Shown here one piece after another: positions 1 to 8,382 of a DNA stretch of 64,000 nucleotides (the first letter of the stretch is position 1; each line of letters begins with the position of its first letter). Location: the NCBI RefSeq assembly GCF_900446215.1, contig NZ_UAQZ01000015.1, forward strand, positions 372,001 through 436,000, in the 5' to 3' direction. Position numbers and translations under genes: made by a program. This stretch comes from Burkholderia cenocepacia (GTDB lineage Bacteria > Pseudomonadota > Gammaproteobacteria > Burkholderiales > Burkholderiaceae). The notes below the pieces were generated by a model. That model was not told the DNA's origin. It did not search any database and was given only the letters and a program-made list of their open reading frames with translations.

Positions 1-195
1 GCGGATCTGCGCGCTCACCGCCGACGACGAGCGCGCGACGCGGTCGGCCGCCTTGGCGAAACTGCCGAGATCCACGCCCGCGACGAGGCTGCGCAGCGCC
101 GCGACATCGAAGTTGGGCCGCGCCAGCGCGGCATCGGCCCCCGCGAGCGGCTCGCCGCCGTCGCGCGGCAGGTCTTGTCCAGGCATTTCAACCAT
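1..195 (-). CDS. LysR-family transcriptional regulator, N-terminal fragment (cut by window edge)
   Basis: The 65 visible codons run from an ATG at 195 off the left edge of the window. After about 27 residues the protein reads NFDVAALRSLVAGVDLG and then SFAKAADRVARSSSAVSAQIR. This is the first half of the winged helix-turn-helix of LysR regulators, in which a one-dimensional scan helix is followed by the A-A-D-R...S.S.VS.QI recognition helix. The N-terminal extension before the HTH is longer than usual, and a second in-frame ATG lies at 186. The gene is divergent from the MFS transporter at 293 with 97 bp between them, the standard layout for a LysR protein that controls its neighbour. The effector domain lies outside the window, so the ligand cannot be guessed. 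Confidence 0.8.
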   Translation of the reverse strand, partial: MVEMPGQDLPRDGGEPLAGADAALARPNFDVAALRSLVAGVDLGSFAKAADRVARSSSAVSAQIR

Positions 196-292
196 CCTGT
201 TTCATCGAACGATTCATCAAAAACTTTCCGATTTTCAGGATGAATGTAGGCCGCCAGACTGTGGACGTCAACTTCGAACCGGGCCTGCCGTC

Positions 293-1564
293 ATGGACAC
301 TTCGTGCATCGTTTCTCCTGCTTCGCCAGCCCGCGACGTGCGCGGGCCGGCCCATCGCTGGCGCGTGCTGGCCGCCGGCGTCGCCGCGAACATGAGCTTT
401 TCGGCCGCCGCGGCCGGCATTCCGACCACGGCCGTGTGGATGCGCTCGGCCTATCACCTCGACAATGGCGCGCTCGGCCTCGTGCTCGGCGCGCTCGGCT
501 TCGGCGTCGCGCTGTCCGAGCTGCCGTGGGGCATCGCCGCCGACCGCTTCGGCGACCGCCGCGTGCTGCTGACCGGGCTCGTCGCGACGGCCGCGATGCT
601 CGCGCTGATGGTGGGCACGGTCGTCCCGACCGCGCACGCGGCGCCGCCGCTGATGCGGGTCGTCGCGGCCATGTGCTGCGTCGGCCTGCTCGGCGGCAGC
701 GTCAACGGCTCGAGCGGACGCGCGGTGATGCGCTGGTTCGGCGAGCGCGAACGCGGGCTCGCGATGAGCATCCGCCAGACGGCCGTGCCGCTCGGCGGCG
801 GCCTCGGCGCGGCGCTGCTGCCGTCGCTCGCGTCGCATGCCGGCTTCGCCGCGGTGTTCGGGGCGCTGATGCTGCTGTGCGCGGGATCGGCCGCACTCAC
901 CTGGCGCTGGCTGCACGAACCGCCTGCCGAGCCGGCCGCGGCGCCCGTCGCGACGCGCCGCATCGCCCAACGGCCACCGACCGCCGGCCACGCGCGCAAC
1001 CCGCTCGCGAGCGGCCCCGTGTGGCGCATCGTGCTCGGCATCGGCCTGCTGTGCGCGCCGCAATTCGCGGTGCTCACGTTCGCGACAGTGTTCCTGCACG
1101 ACTTCGGCCGGCTCGGCCTGTCCGGCATCAGCGCGGCGATGGTCGCGCTGCAGCTCGGCGCGATGGTGATGCGGGTGTGGAGCGGCCGCCATACCGACCG
1201 GCACGGCAATCGACGCGCGTACCTGCGCGGCTCCGTGTTCGTCGCGGCCGGGTCGTTCACGCTGCTCGCGGCGGCGACGGCCGGCAGCCCGCATGTGCCG
1301 CTCGCCGCGATCGTCGCGATTCTGGTGTTCGCCGGCATCTGCGTGTCGGCGTGGCATGGCGTCGCGTACACGGAGCTCGCGACGCTCGCGGGCGCGAACC
1401 ACGCGGGCACCGCGCTCGGGATGGCGAACACGATCGTCTACCTCGGACTGTTCGCGACGCCGCTCGCGATTCCGCCGCTGCTCGCCGCGAGTTCGTGGAG
1501 CGTGGTGTGGCTCGCGGCCGCGCTGGTCGCGGGCGCGACCTATCCGCTGTTCGCGGCGAAATAA
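293..1564 (+). CDS. MFS transporter (12-TM efflux/uptake permease)
   Basis: This is a 423-residue hydrophobic protein with two six-helix halves, the usual major facilitator size. The motif A signature is clear in the loop between helices 2 and 3 (GIAADRFGDRR). A degenerate copy sits in the equivalent loop of the second half (SGRHTDRHGNRR). The reading frame stays open upstream to position 53, but that stretch overlaps the divergent LysR gene and has no transporter-like sequence, so the ATG at 293 (MDTSCIVSP) is chosen. The protein should be in the inner membrane. The substrate is unknown; the overall look is of the CynX/NimT-like or drug-exporter MFS groups. Regulation by the divergent LysR gene is likely. 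Confidence 0.85.
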   Translation: MDTSCIVSPASPARDVRGPAHRWRVLAAGVAANMSFSAAAAGIPTTAVWMRSAYHLDNGALGLVLGALGFGVALSELPWGIAADRFGDRRVLLTGLVATAAMLALMVGTVVPTAHAAPPLMRVVAAMCCVGLLGGSVNGSSGRAVMRWFGERERGLAMSIRQTAVPLGGGLGAALLPSLASHAGFAAVFGALMLLCAGSAALTWRWLHEPPAEPAAAPVATRRIAQRPPTAGHARNPLASGPVWRIVLGIGLLCAPQFAVLTFATVFLHDFGRLGLSGISAAMVALQLGAMVMRVWSGRHTDRHGNRRAYLRGSVFVAAGSFTLLAAATAGSPHVPLAAIVAILVFAGICVSAWHGVAYTELATLAGANHAGTALGMANTIVYLGLFATPLAIPPLLAASSWSVVWLAAALVAGATYPLFAAK

Positions 1565-1620
1565 CCGCCGCCCGTTTCACTCGGACGTCGCGGCAAGGAC
1601 CCGCGACGCCCGCTCCCCCG

Positions 1621-2259
1621 TCAGGCCGCCTCGCGCGCCAGCGCGCGCCGCGCGGCCGGCCGTTCGGCCTCGCGCTGCGCATGAGCGGTCCATGCTGGAT
1701 GCCGCGTCATGTCGAGCCCGATCGCGACGCCCCAGCGATACAGCACGAGCAGGAACGGATCGACGATCGAATGCGCGCCCGGCTCGGCCCACGTGCGCCC
1801 GTCGGCCAGCAGGGCTTCGATCGACGCGTTCGCGGCCTCGATCGTGCCGCGCCCATGCGCGCTGATCGCGCCGTGCAGCGCCGGATCGTCGATGAAGCGC
1901 CCCGGCCGCCACAGCGCGCCATAGCCGACGCCGTGCACCCAGCCGACCAGCCACGCGAGCCATTCGTGGCAGCGCGCCTCGCGCAGCGGATCGTCGAGCG
2001 GCAGCAGTTGCGCGTCCGGATAGCGGCGCGCGAGATACGTGAGGATCGCCGGCGTTTCGGTCAACACGCGCGGCTCGCCCGGAATCGCGAGCACGGGCAC
2101 GCGCGCCTTCGGGTTGATCGCGAGATAGCGCGCTTCGAGGTTCTGCTGTTCGCGCACGGACACGATTTCGACGTCGAACGGCGCGCCGGTTTCCTCCAGC
2201 GCGATGTGGGCGGCAAGCGAGCAGGCGCCCGGCGAAAGGTAGAGACGATAGGCGTTCAT
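1621..2259 (-). CDS. Glutathione S-transferase family protein
   Basis: The protein has 212 residues, the normal GST length. The N-terminal thioredoxin-like domain starts YRLYLSPGACSLAAHIALEE, a common bacterial GST opening in which the SPGACS segment holds the catalytic Ser/Cys region. The cis-proline region (ARVPVLAIPG) and the glutathione-binding ETPAILTYLA helix follow. The C-terminal half is helical. The start is the ATG at 2259 because it sits directly before the conserved first strand; the longer open frame upstream runs into the divergent LysR gene. It is probably cytosolic and acts in detoxification or stress metabolism. It is divergent from the LysR gene at 2372, which is its likely regulator. 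Confidence 0.85.
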   Translation of the reverse strand: MNAYRLYLSPGACSLAAHIALEETGAPFDVEIVSVREQQNLEARYLAINPKARVPVLAIPGEPRVLTETPAILTYLARRYPDAQLLPLDDPLREARCHEWLAWLVGWVHGVGYGALWRPGRFIDDPALHGAISAHGRGTIEAANASIEALLADGRTWAEPGAHSIVDPFLLVLYRWGVAIGLDMTRHPAWTAHAQREAERPAARRALAREAA

Positions 2260-2350
2260 GGCGGTGTGGCCCGATGGGGCTGTGGAAGACGGAACCGAGT
2301 GTAGGAACGCGTACCGATACGCGGCAAACGATGAATTGTCGTGCTCGGAC

Positions 2351-2365
2351 ATTAGTGTTACTAAT
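2351..2365. promoter_or_regulatory. Palindromic LysR-type operator between GST and LysR genes
   Basis: ATTAGT-GTT-ACTAAT is a perfect 6-bp inverted repeat with a 3-bp centre. It contains the T-N11-A pattern typical of LysR binding sites and lies 6 bp before the LysR start codon, in the region shared with the divergent GST gene. Autoregulation and control of the GST are inferred. Confidence 0.5.
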
Positions 2366-2371
2366 ACCCGT

Positions 2372-3292
2372 ATGCGACGCATCCACCTCCCTCCGCTGCA
2401 GACGCTGCGTGCGTTCGAAACCGCCGTGCGGCTGCAGAGCTTCACGCGCGCGGCCGACGAACTCGCGCTCACGCAAGGCGCGGTCAGCCAGCACATCCGC
2501 GCGCTCGAGGCGCAGCTCGGCTATCCGCTGTTCACGCGCGAGCGCAACGGTGCGACGCCGACGCACGCCGCGCACGCGCTCGCGCTGCAGGTCCGCCAGG
2601 GCCTGAGCGTGCTCGAACGCGCGTTCGAACCCGCGCTGGCGGTGCGCCGCCGCCCGCGCACCTGCGACGTGACGCTGAACGTGAGCGTGCTGCCGAGCGT
2701 CGCCGAGCGCTGGCTCGCGCCGCGCCTGCCGCGCTTCTCCGCCGCGCATCCGCACATCTCGATCGTGCTCCATCCGGACGTGGCGCTCGCGCCGCTGCGC
2801 AAGCGCGACCGCATCGACGTCGCGCTGCGCTACGGGCCCGGCACCTGGCCCGGCGTCGTCGCCGAGAAGCTGATGAATGAGACGATCTTTCCGGTCGCGA
2901 GCCCCGCGTACCGCAATCGCGACGGCATCGCCCCGCGCACGCCGGCCGACCTCGTCCGCGCGACGCTGCTGCGCCATCCCGCGCAACCGTGGGAACCGTG
3001 GTTCCAGGCCGCGCGGCTCGACCTCACCGAATCCGCGCGCGCGCCCCGTTTCACCGATACGAACGCGCTGATCGACGCGGCGCGGCAAGGCCGCGGCGTC
3101 GCGCTCGCGCGCCGCTCGCTGATCGAGCCCGAACTCGCGGACGGCACGCTCGTGCGCGTGTCGACGGTGCGCATTGCCGACGTGTATGCGCACTACGTCG
3201 TATGGCGCCCCGGCCATCCGCACGAAGCGGCGATCCGCACCTGGCTCGACTGGCTGCGCAGCGAAGTGCGGCGCAGGACGCCGCGACGCTGA
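2372..3292 (+). CDS. LysR-family regulator, GcvA-like subgroup
   Basis: This is a 306-residue protein of standard LysR length. The HTH lies at about residues 8-65 (LPPLQTLRAFETAVRLQSFTRAADEL, then LTQGAVSQHIRALEAQLG). The effector-binding domain follows, with the GcvA/AmpR-like features SVAERWLAPRLPRF, DVALRYGPG and a C-terminal W.W clamp. The ATG at 2372 (MRRIHLPP) is chosen over upstream codons because the HTH begins about 8 residues later and the operator palindrome ends 6 bp before it. The likely target is the divergent glutathione S-transferase, possibly also the downstream molybdenum hydroxylase operon on the other strand. The effector is unknown. Confidence 0.85.
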   Translation: MRRIHLPPLQTLRAFETAVRLQSFTRAADELALTQGAVSQHIRALEAQLGYPLFTRERNGATPTHAAHALALQVRQGLSVLERAFEPALAVRRRPRTCDVTLNVSVLPSVAERWLAPRLPRFSAAHPHISIVLHPDVALAPLRKRDRIDVALRYGPGTWPGVVAEKLMNETIFPVASPAYRNRDGIAPRTPADLVRATLLRHPAQPWEPWFQAARLDLTESARAPRFTDTNALIDAARQGRGVALARRSLIEPELADGTLVRVSTVRIADVYAHYVVWRPGHPHEAAIRTWLDWLRSEVRRRTPRR

Positions 3293-3301
3293 CGTCGCGG
3301 C

Positions 3302-5527
3302 TCACGCACGCGTCGGCATCGCCACCTTGTCGAGCGTGATCGGCAAGTCGCGCACCCGCACGCCGGTTGCGTGATAAACCGCATTGGCGATCGCGGCCGG
3401 CACGCCGGTGATGCCGATCTCGCCGATGCCGCGAATGCCGAGCGGATTGAAATGCGTGTCGCTTTCGTCGACGAAACTCACGTCGAGCGCGCCGATGTCC
3501 GCGTTCACGGGCACGTGATATTCGGCAAGATTCGCGTTCGTGAAGCGGCCGTGGCGCACGTCGAGATGCGAACCCTCCTCGAGCGCGGTACCCAGTCCCC
3601 ATACCATTCCGCCGATCAACTGGCTGCGCGCGGTCTTCGCGTTGAGCAGACGCCCGACGCTGTACACGCCGACGATGCGCGGGACGCGGATCGTGCCGAG
3701 CTCCGCGTCCACGCGCACTTCCGCGAACACCGCGCCGAACGAATGAGACGCGTAGCGCGACTTCTCGTCGCCCGGCTTCGTCGTCGCCTGCGCGTCGATC
3801 GGTCGACCGCCCGCGCGCGCGAGCACCGCCGCGGCCGGATCGCGCCGCGACGGCGCGCCGCGATGCACGATCCAGCCGTTGTCGACCGTCACGTCATCGG
3901 CCGCGGCGCCGTGCAGCGGCGACCCCGGATCGGCGATCGCCAGCGCGATCAGCTTCGCGCGCGCCTGCCACGCGGCCTCGCGCACGGCCGGCGCCACGCT
4001 CGCCGCCGACTGCGAGCCGCCCGATACCGGCGCGCGCGGCAGGCTGGAATCGCCGAGCACGAAGCGCACGTTCCGCGGCGCGAAACCGAGCGCATCGGCC
4101 GCGACCTGGGTCATCACGGTGTAAGTGCCGGTGCCGATGTCCTGCGTGCCCGACGCGACTTCGGCCGTGCCGTCCGGCAAGATCCGCGCACGCGCCGACG
4201 CCTCGCTGCGGTTCGCCGGATACGTGGCGGCCGCCATCCCGAGGCCGATCAGCGTGTCGCCGTCGCGCATCGTGCGCGGCGCGCCGGCTCGGCGCGACCA
4301 ACCGAAGCGCTGCGCGCCGACGCGGTAGCATTCGCGCAGCGCGTTGCTCGACCATGGCTTGCCGTCCTGCGGATCGACTTCCGCGTAATTCGCGAGCCGC
4401 AGCGCGACCGGATCCATGCCGAGCCGCCACGCAAGCTCGTCCATCGCCGATTCCAGCGCGAACGAGCCGGACGCCTCGCCGGGCGCGCGCATGAACGTCG
4501 GCGTGCCGACGTTCAGCGACACGATCCGGTGCGTGGTCGCGTGGTTCGGCACCGCGTACAGGATGCGCGACGGCATCCCGCAGGTCTCCATCCAGTCCTC
4601 GAACGTCGACGTGGTGGCGATCGTGTCGTGGCGCATCGCCGTCAACGTCCCGTCCTGGCGCGCGGCCAGCACGATGCGCTGCTCGGTGAACGGCCGCCCG
4701 CCGACCGGGCCGAACATCTGCGGCCGCGTCAGCGCGAGCCGAACCGGGCGCCCGACCTGTTTCGCCGCCATCGCGCACAACGACACGTGCGACCACGACG
4801 AACCCTTGCAGCCGAAGCCGCCGCCGAGGAACGGCGAAATCACGCGCACCTGCTCCGGTGCGATGCCGAAGACCGCGGCCACCGCCGCGCTCGTGCCCGA
4901 CACGCCCTGCGTCGCATCGTGCAGCGTGAGCATCGGGCCGTCCCAGCGCGCCATCGTCGCGTGCGGCTCGATCGGGTTGTGGTGCTGCATCGGCGTCGTA
5001 TAGGTTGCGTCGATGCGCACCGCGCCTTCGCGCAGGCCGGCATCGAGGTCGCCGCGCTGCGTGTCCATCGCACGCCCCTGCTGTTTCGGCGGCACGCGCG
5101 CGCCGTGCTTCGCCTGCGCGAAATCGAGCACGGCCTCGCTCGCGCGATAGCGCACCTGCACGGCGTTCGCGGCGTCGGTCGCCTGCTCGAGCGTCTCGGC
5201 GACGACGACCGCGACGGGCTCGTTGCTGTAGCGCACCGTGTCGTCCTGCAACAACGTGAGCCGGCGCCCGGCGGGCGGCGACAGCGGCGGCCGGCCGCCG
5301 TCGGGCAACCGCATCGCGTTCTCGTGCGTGATCACGATCAGCACGCCCGGCATCGCGCGGGCGCGCGCCGCATCGATCGATTCGATGCGCCCGGATGCGA
5401 TCGTGCTCGTCACGAGCACCGCGTGCGCGAGCCGCGCATCGGCAAACTCGGCCGCGTAGTGCGCGCCGCCCGTCACCTTGAGTACGCCGTCGACACGGTC
5501 GAGCGGCTGTCCCGTCAACGTGTTCAT
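3302..5527 (-). CDS. paoC: Molybdenum hydroxylase large subunit, PaoC-type aldehyde oxidoreductase
   Basis: The 741-residue protein matches the molybdopterin-binding subunit of xanthine dehydrogenase-family enzymes of the E. coli PaoC type. An a/b hammerhead domain comes first (from VDGVLKVTGGAHYAAEFAD). It is followed by the Moco domains with SPFLGGGFGCKG, RAPGEASGSFALESAMDELA and a C-terminal GIRGIGEIGITG, which carries the glutamate that acts as general base in this family. The start codon overlaps the stop of the FAD subunit by 4 bp (ATGA), so the two are translationally coupled. The family oxidises aldehydes, often aromatic, to carboxylic acids. The longer open frame reaching 7390 on this strand is only absence of stops across the operon. 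Confidence 0.87.
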   Translation of the reverse strand: MNTLTGQPLDRVDGVLKVTGGAHYAAEFADARLAHAVLVTSTIASGRIESIDAARARAMPGVLIVITHENAMRLPDGGRPPLSPPAGRRLTLLQDDTVRYSNEPVAVVVAETLEQATDAANAVQVRYRASEAVLDFAQAKHGARVPPKQQGRAMDTQRGDLDAGLREGAVRIDATYTTPMQHHNPIEPHATMARWDGPMLTLHDATQGVSGTSAAVAAVFGIAPEQVRVISPFLGGGFGCKGSSWSHVSLCAMAAKQVGRPVRLALTRPQMFGPVGGRPFTEQRIVLAARQDGTLTAMRHDTIATTSTFEDWMETCGMPSRILYAVPNHATTHRIVSLNVGTPTFMRAPGEASGSFALESAMDELAWRLGMDPVALRLANYAEVDPQDGKPWSSNALRECYRVGAQRFGWSRRAGAPRTMRDGDTLIGLGMAAATYPANRSEASARARILPDGTAEVASGTQDIGTGTYTVMTQVAADALGFAPRNVRFVLGDSSLPRAPVSGGSQSAASVAPAVREAAWQARAKLIALAIADPGSPLHGAAADDVTVDNGWIVHRGAPSRRDPAAAVLARAGGRPIDAQATTKPGDEKSRYASHSFGAVFAEVRVDAELGTIRVPRIVGVYSVGRLLNAKTARSQLIGGMVWGLGTALEEGSHLDVRHGRFTNANLAEYHVPVNADIGALDVSFVDESDTHFNPLGIRGIGEIGITGVPAAIANAVYHATGVRVRDLPITLDKVAMPTRA

Positions 5528-6525
5528 GCGACACCTCCCGTCGTGGCGGCTGCCGTTGCGACCGCACGGACGATCGCCCGCTGCGCGAGCGCGACCTTGA
5601 ATCCATTGCCGTCGAGCGGCCGCGCATCGCGCAACGCCAGCGCGGCCGCCTCGCGCAGCGTCGCGTCGGTTGGCGTGCGGCCCGCGAGATGCGCTTCCGC
5701 CTCCAGCGCCCGCAACGGCTTGTGGGCGACGCCGCCCAGCGCGATCCGCGCGTCGGCAACGTGCGGGCCGTCCATCCGCAAGGCGGCCGCGACCGACACC
5801 AGCGCGAACGCGTAGCTCGCGCGATCCCGCACTTTCAGATAGTGCGCATGGTCGGCGAAGCGCGGCGGCGGCAAGTCCACCGCGGTGATCAGCTCGCCCG
5901 GTTCGAGCGTCGTGTCGAGATCGGGACGATCGCCCGGCAAGCGGTGAAACGACGCGATCGGAATCTGCCGTGCGCCGCGCGGGCCGCTCACCTGCACGAC
6001 GGCGTCGAGCGCGGCGAGCGCGACGCTCATGTCCGACGGGTTCACCGCCACGCAGTGCGGACTGGCGCCGAGGATCGCGTGCATCCGGTTGTGGCCGCCG
6101 ATCGCCGCGCAGCCGCTGCCCGGCGCGCGCTTGTTGCACTGCGCGAACGCGGGATCGTAGAAATACGGGCAGCGGGTGCGCTGCATCAGGTTGCCGCCGA
6201 CGGTCGCCATGTTGCGCAATTGCGCGGACGCCCCGGCGAGCAGCGCCTGCGACAGCAGCGGATAGCCGGCGCGCAGGCGCGGATGATCGGCCGCATCGCT
6301 GTTGCGCACGAGCGCACCGATGCGCATACCGCCGCCGGGCAACGCATCGACCGTATCGAGGCCCGCGATCCGCGTGATGTCGATGAGCGTGACGGGCCGC
6401 GCGACGCCGCCCTTCATCAGGTCGAGCAGGTTCGTGCCGCCGCCGATGAAGGCCGTGCCGGGCCGCTGCGCCGCGTGCACGGCGCCGGCGACGTCGGTCG
6501 CGCGCTCGTAGGAGATCGCTTCCAT
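5524..6525 (-). CDS. paoB: Molybdenum hydroxylase FAD subunit, PaoB-type
   Basis: The 333-residue protein has the FAD-binding PCMH fold of the middle subunit. AFIGGGTNLLDLMKGG and the later NMATVGGNLMQRTRCPYF are FAD-binding segments. The region after the second segment carries Cys119, Cys130, Cys139 and Cys158. Cysteines in this loop are a special trait of PaoB, where they hold a [4Fe-4S] cluster absent from ordinary xanthine dehydrogenase FAD subunits. The C-terminal CO dehydrogenase flavoprotein domain follows. It passes electrons between the Fe-S subunit and the external acceptor. It lies 18 bp after the Fe-S gene and overlaps the large-subunit gene by 4 bp, so the three form one operon. 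Confidence 0.87.
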   Translation of the reverse strand: MEAISYERATDVAGAVHAAQRPGTAFIGGGTNLLDLMKGGVARPVTLIDITRIAGLDTVDALPGGGMRIGALVRNSDAADHPRLRAGYPLLSQALLAGASAQLRNMATVGGNLMQRTRCPYFYDPAFAQCNKRAPGSGCAAIGGHNRMHAILGASPHCVAVNPSDMSVALAALDAVVQVSGPRGARQIPIASFHRLPGDRPDLDTTLEPGELITAVDLPPPRFADHAHYLKVRDRASYAFALVSVAAALRMDGPHVADARIALGGVAHKPLRALEAEAHLAGRTPTDATLREAAALALRDARPLDGNGFKVALAQRAIVRAVATAAATTGGVA

Positions 6526-6543
6526 TGCGGTGCCCTCCGTCGG

Positions 6544-7299
6544 CTAGCCGTGCGCCGCATGCGCGGCGCGCACGGCGGCGACGATGTTCGGGTACGCGCC
6601 GCACCGGCACAGGTTGCCGCTCATGCGCTCGCGGATCTCGTCGTCGGACAGGCGCGCGGGGCGACGCCGCACGTCGTCGGTGGCGGCGCTCCCGGCGCCG
6701 GCCGCGAACTCGTCGAGCAGCGCGGTCGCGGAGCAGAGCTGGCCGGACGTGCAGTAGCCGCACTGGAACGCATCGTATTCGACGAACGCGCGCTGCACCG
6801 GGCTCAGCACGCCGTCGCGCGCCAGCCCTTCGACGGTCGTGATCCGCTCGCCTTCGTGCATCACCGCGAGCGTCAGGCACGCGTTGATGCGCCGCCCGTC
6901 GACGAGCACCGTGCACGCGCCGCACTGCCCGCGATCGCAGCCCTTCTTCGTGCCCGTGAGGCCGGCGTATTCGCGCAGCGCGTCGAGCAGCGTGACGCGC
7001 GGTTCGAGCTGCAGCGTGTACGCGCGCCCGTTGATGTCGAGACGCACGGGCTGCGCCGGCGCCGTATCGCGGCGCGGCGCGGCCGGCTGCGCTGCCGCGT
7101 GCGGCGGCTGCGAATGAACGTGCGATGCGGCGCTGACGGTCGCGGCAGCCGCCGCGGATTGCAGGAAGCGGCGCCGCGCGGCGCTGGACGGCGTATCGTG
7201 CGGCAACGGCGGCGCCACGGGATGGCCGGGCCCGAGCGGCGACGGGGCGGCATCGCGCGCCGGTTCGGCGGACGGAGAATCGGATCGATCGCTGGACAT
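6544..7299 (-). CDS. paoA: Molybdenum hydroxylase [2Fe-2S] subunit with Tat signal, PaoA-type
   Basis: The protein has 251 residues. Near residue 45 is a twin-arginine signal (RRRFLQ followed by a hydrophobic Ala-rich stretch), so the folded complex should be exported to the periplasm by Tat. Two [2Fe-2S] domains follow. The plant-ferredoxin-like set is KKGCDRGQCGACTVLVDG plus a Cys about 8 residues later. The helical set is CGYCTSGQ and GNLCRCGAY. The ATG at 7299 is preferred because a GGAG lies 12 bp upstream, while the alternative ATG at 7317 has none. The gene order Fe-S, FAD, Moco equals paoABC. No paoD/xdhC-type chaperone gene is adjacent. Confidence 0.87.
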   Translation of the reverse strand: MSSDRSDSPSAEPARDAAPSPLGPGHPVAPPLPHDTPSSAARRRFLQSAAAAATVSAASHVHSQPPHAAAQPAAPRRDTAPAQPVRLDINGRAYTLQLEPRVTLLDALREYAGLTGTKKGCDRGQCGACTVLVDGRRINACLTLAVMHEGERITTVEGLARDGVLSPVQRAFVEYDAFQCGYCTSGQLCSATALLDEFAAGAGSAATDDVRRRPARLSDDEIRERMSGNLCRCGAYPNIVAAVRAAHAAHG

Positions 7300-7855
7300 G
7301 GCTTGTGCTCGCTCCATGGTGGAGGGACGCGGATGTGCCGCTCGTGCCCGGATGGCAGCGCAGTCGGCACGCGGATCGGCAAACGAGCAATTCCGGTGCC
7401 GCGACACCGCGGGAAGCCGCGCCTCTGCAGCGTGCCGGCGCCGGGCCGCGGCGCGCACATGCGATCGCCAGGCTGGGGCGCCCGAGATCGCGCGTTCATG
7501 ACGCCACGCTGGCGCGCGGCTGGCAATTCACTGACGAAGCGGCAATAACGCCCGGTTTTCGGGCGAAACCGGCCGCCCGTCGATCGCAAGTTGCCGGTCG
7601 CATCGCCAATGGCGCGCATGGCGGCCGCTTCGCGGTGGCCGGGTTGGGAAGTTGCGCGCCGTGTAAATGCGCGCAGCATCCGCGTCTGCTGGAAAATTCC
7701 GCCATGCGTGCAGGCGGATCGCCGCGAAGGCGCGCGGTCGGCCTGACGAAAACATGTCGCGATCGCGCCCCGATCGCCAACGATTCACCGAAACGTCGCA
7801 TCGCGGCGGCATACTCGAAAACGTTTCCCGATCAGCCTGCCAGGAGAGAGAAGTC
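7300..7855. other. Intergenic region between paoA and a lipoprotein gene
   Basis: These 556 bp separate two divergent genes and should hold the promoters of both. I see only a short GCCCG/CGGGC hairpin near 7549-7563 and no convincing gene. The open frames here are shadows without start signals or family resemblance. Confidence 0.4.
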
Positions 7856-8140
7856 ATGCGTCGCGTTTCCGTCGCCGTCGTTCTGTGTGCCGCCGTATTC
7901 GTCGCCGCCTGCAGCGACGACGCACCGCCCGACGCTCACGCGACCGACGCCGCGCCGCAGGCCGGCGCATCGAGCGGCGCCGCCAGCGCGTTCAACAGCG
8001 ACGCGCCCGCGAACGCCGCCGCATCCGATGCCGCGCCGCTCGCGCCGCCCGTCGTGCACTACCCGCCCGATGACGACGACGATGCGAAGCCCGCCACGAA
8101 CGCGGCCGCATCGAGCGCCGCCGCCTCGTCGCCGGGTTGA
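7856..8140 (+). CDS. Small predicted lipoprotein, Ala/Pro/Asp-rich
   Basis: The protein has 94 residues. A strong AGGAGAG ribosome site lies about 7 bp before the ATG at 7856. The signal peptide MRRVSVAVVLCAAVFVAAC ends in a lipobox with the modified Cys at residue 19. The mature part is low complexity (Ala, Pro, Ser, Asp) and holds a run of five aspartates near residue 77. It should be anchored to the membrane as a lipoprotein. The Asp after the Cys (CSDD) is the E. coli-type inner-membrane retention signal, though that rule may not hold in Burkholderia. There is no recognisable domain and the function is unknown. Confidence 0.7.
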   Translation: MRRVSVAVVLCAAVFVAACSDDAPPDAHATDAAPQAGASSGAASAFNSDAPANAAASDAAPLAPPVVHYPPDDDDDAKPATNAAASSAAASSPG

Positions 8141-8304
8141 TTCCTTCGTAACCTGACAGGAGTCGGCACCGCTCGCGCAGAGCAGCAGGCGCTCGTGCGG
8201 AGGCGTGACGGGTATGACGTGACGGTTGGGTGGACGGCGGCGCAAACGGCACGTTCGCGCGCCGCTTCGCGAGCCACATCGAGAACGGCCGGCCGAGCGA
8301 TTCA

Positions 8305-8329
8305 GCGCCGGCCGGCGTCAGGCCGGCGC
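8305..8329. terminator. GC-rich hairpin between convergent genes
   Basis: GCGCCGGCC, a 7-nt loop and GGCCGGCGC form a perfect 9-bp stem between the convergent lipoprotein and hydrolase genes. There is no T tract on either strand, so its role as a terminator is a guess from position. Confidence 0.4.
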
Positions 8330-8382
8330 GTCATGGGCGCGACGGTGCCGCATGCCGCGGCAGCCGCCGCGCAGCCTGCCCG

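Noticed and set aside
3302..7390. A single 1362-codon open frame on the minus strand across the whole paoABC operon
   Set aside because: Only the part below 5527 resembles a protein family (PaoC). The upstream part is the out-of-frame shadow of paoB and paoA, open because stops are rare at this GC.
8305..8329. A repeat-family (REP-like) element
   Set aside because: A single GC-rich hairpin with no second copy noticed in the window; treated as a simple terminator-like stem.
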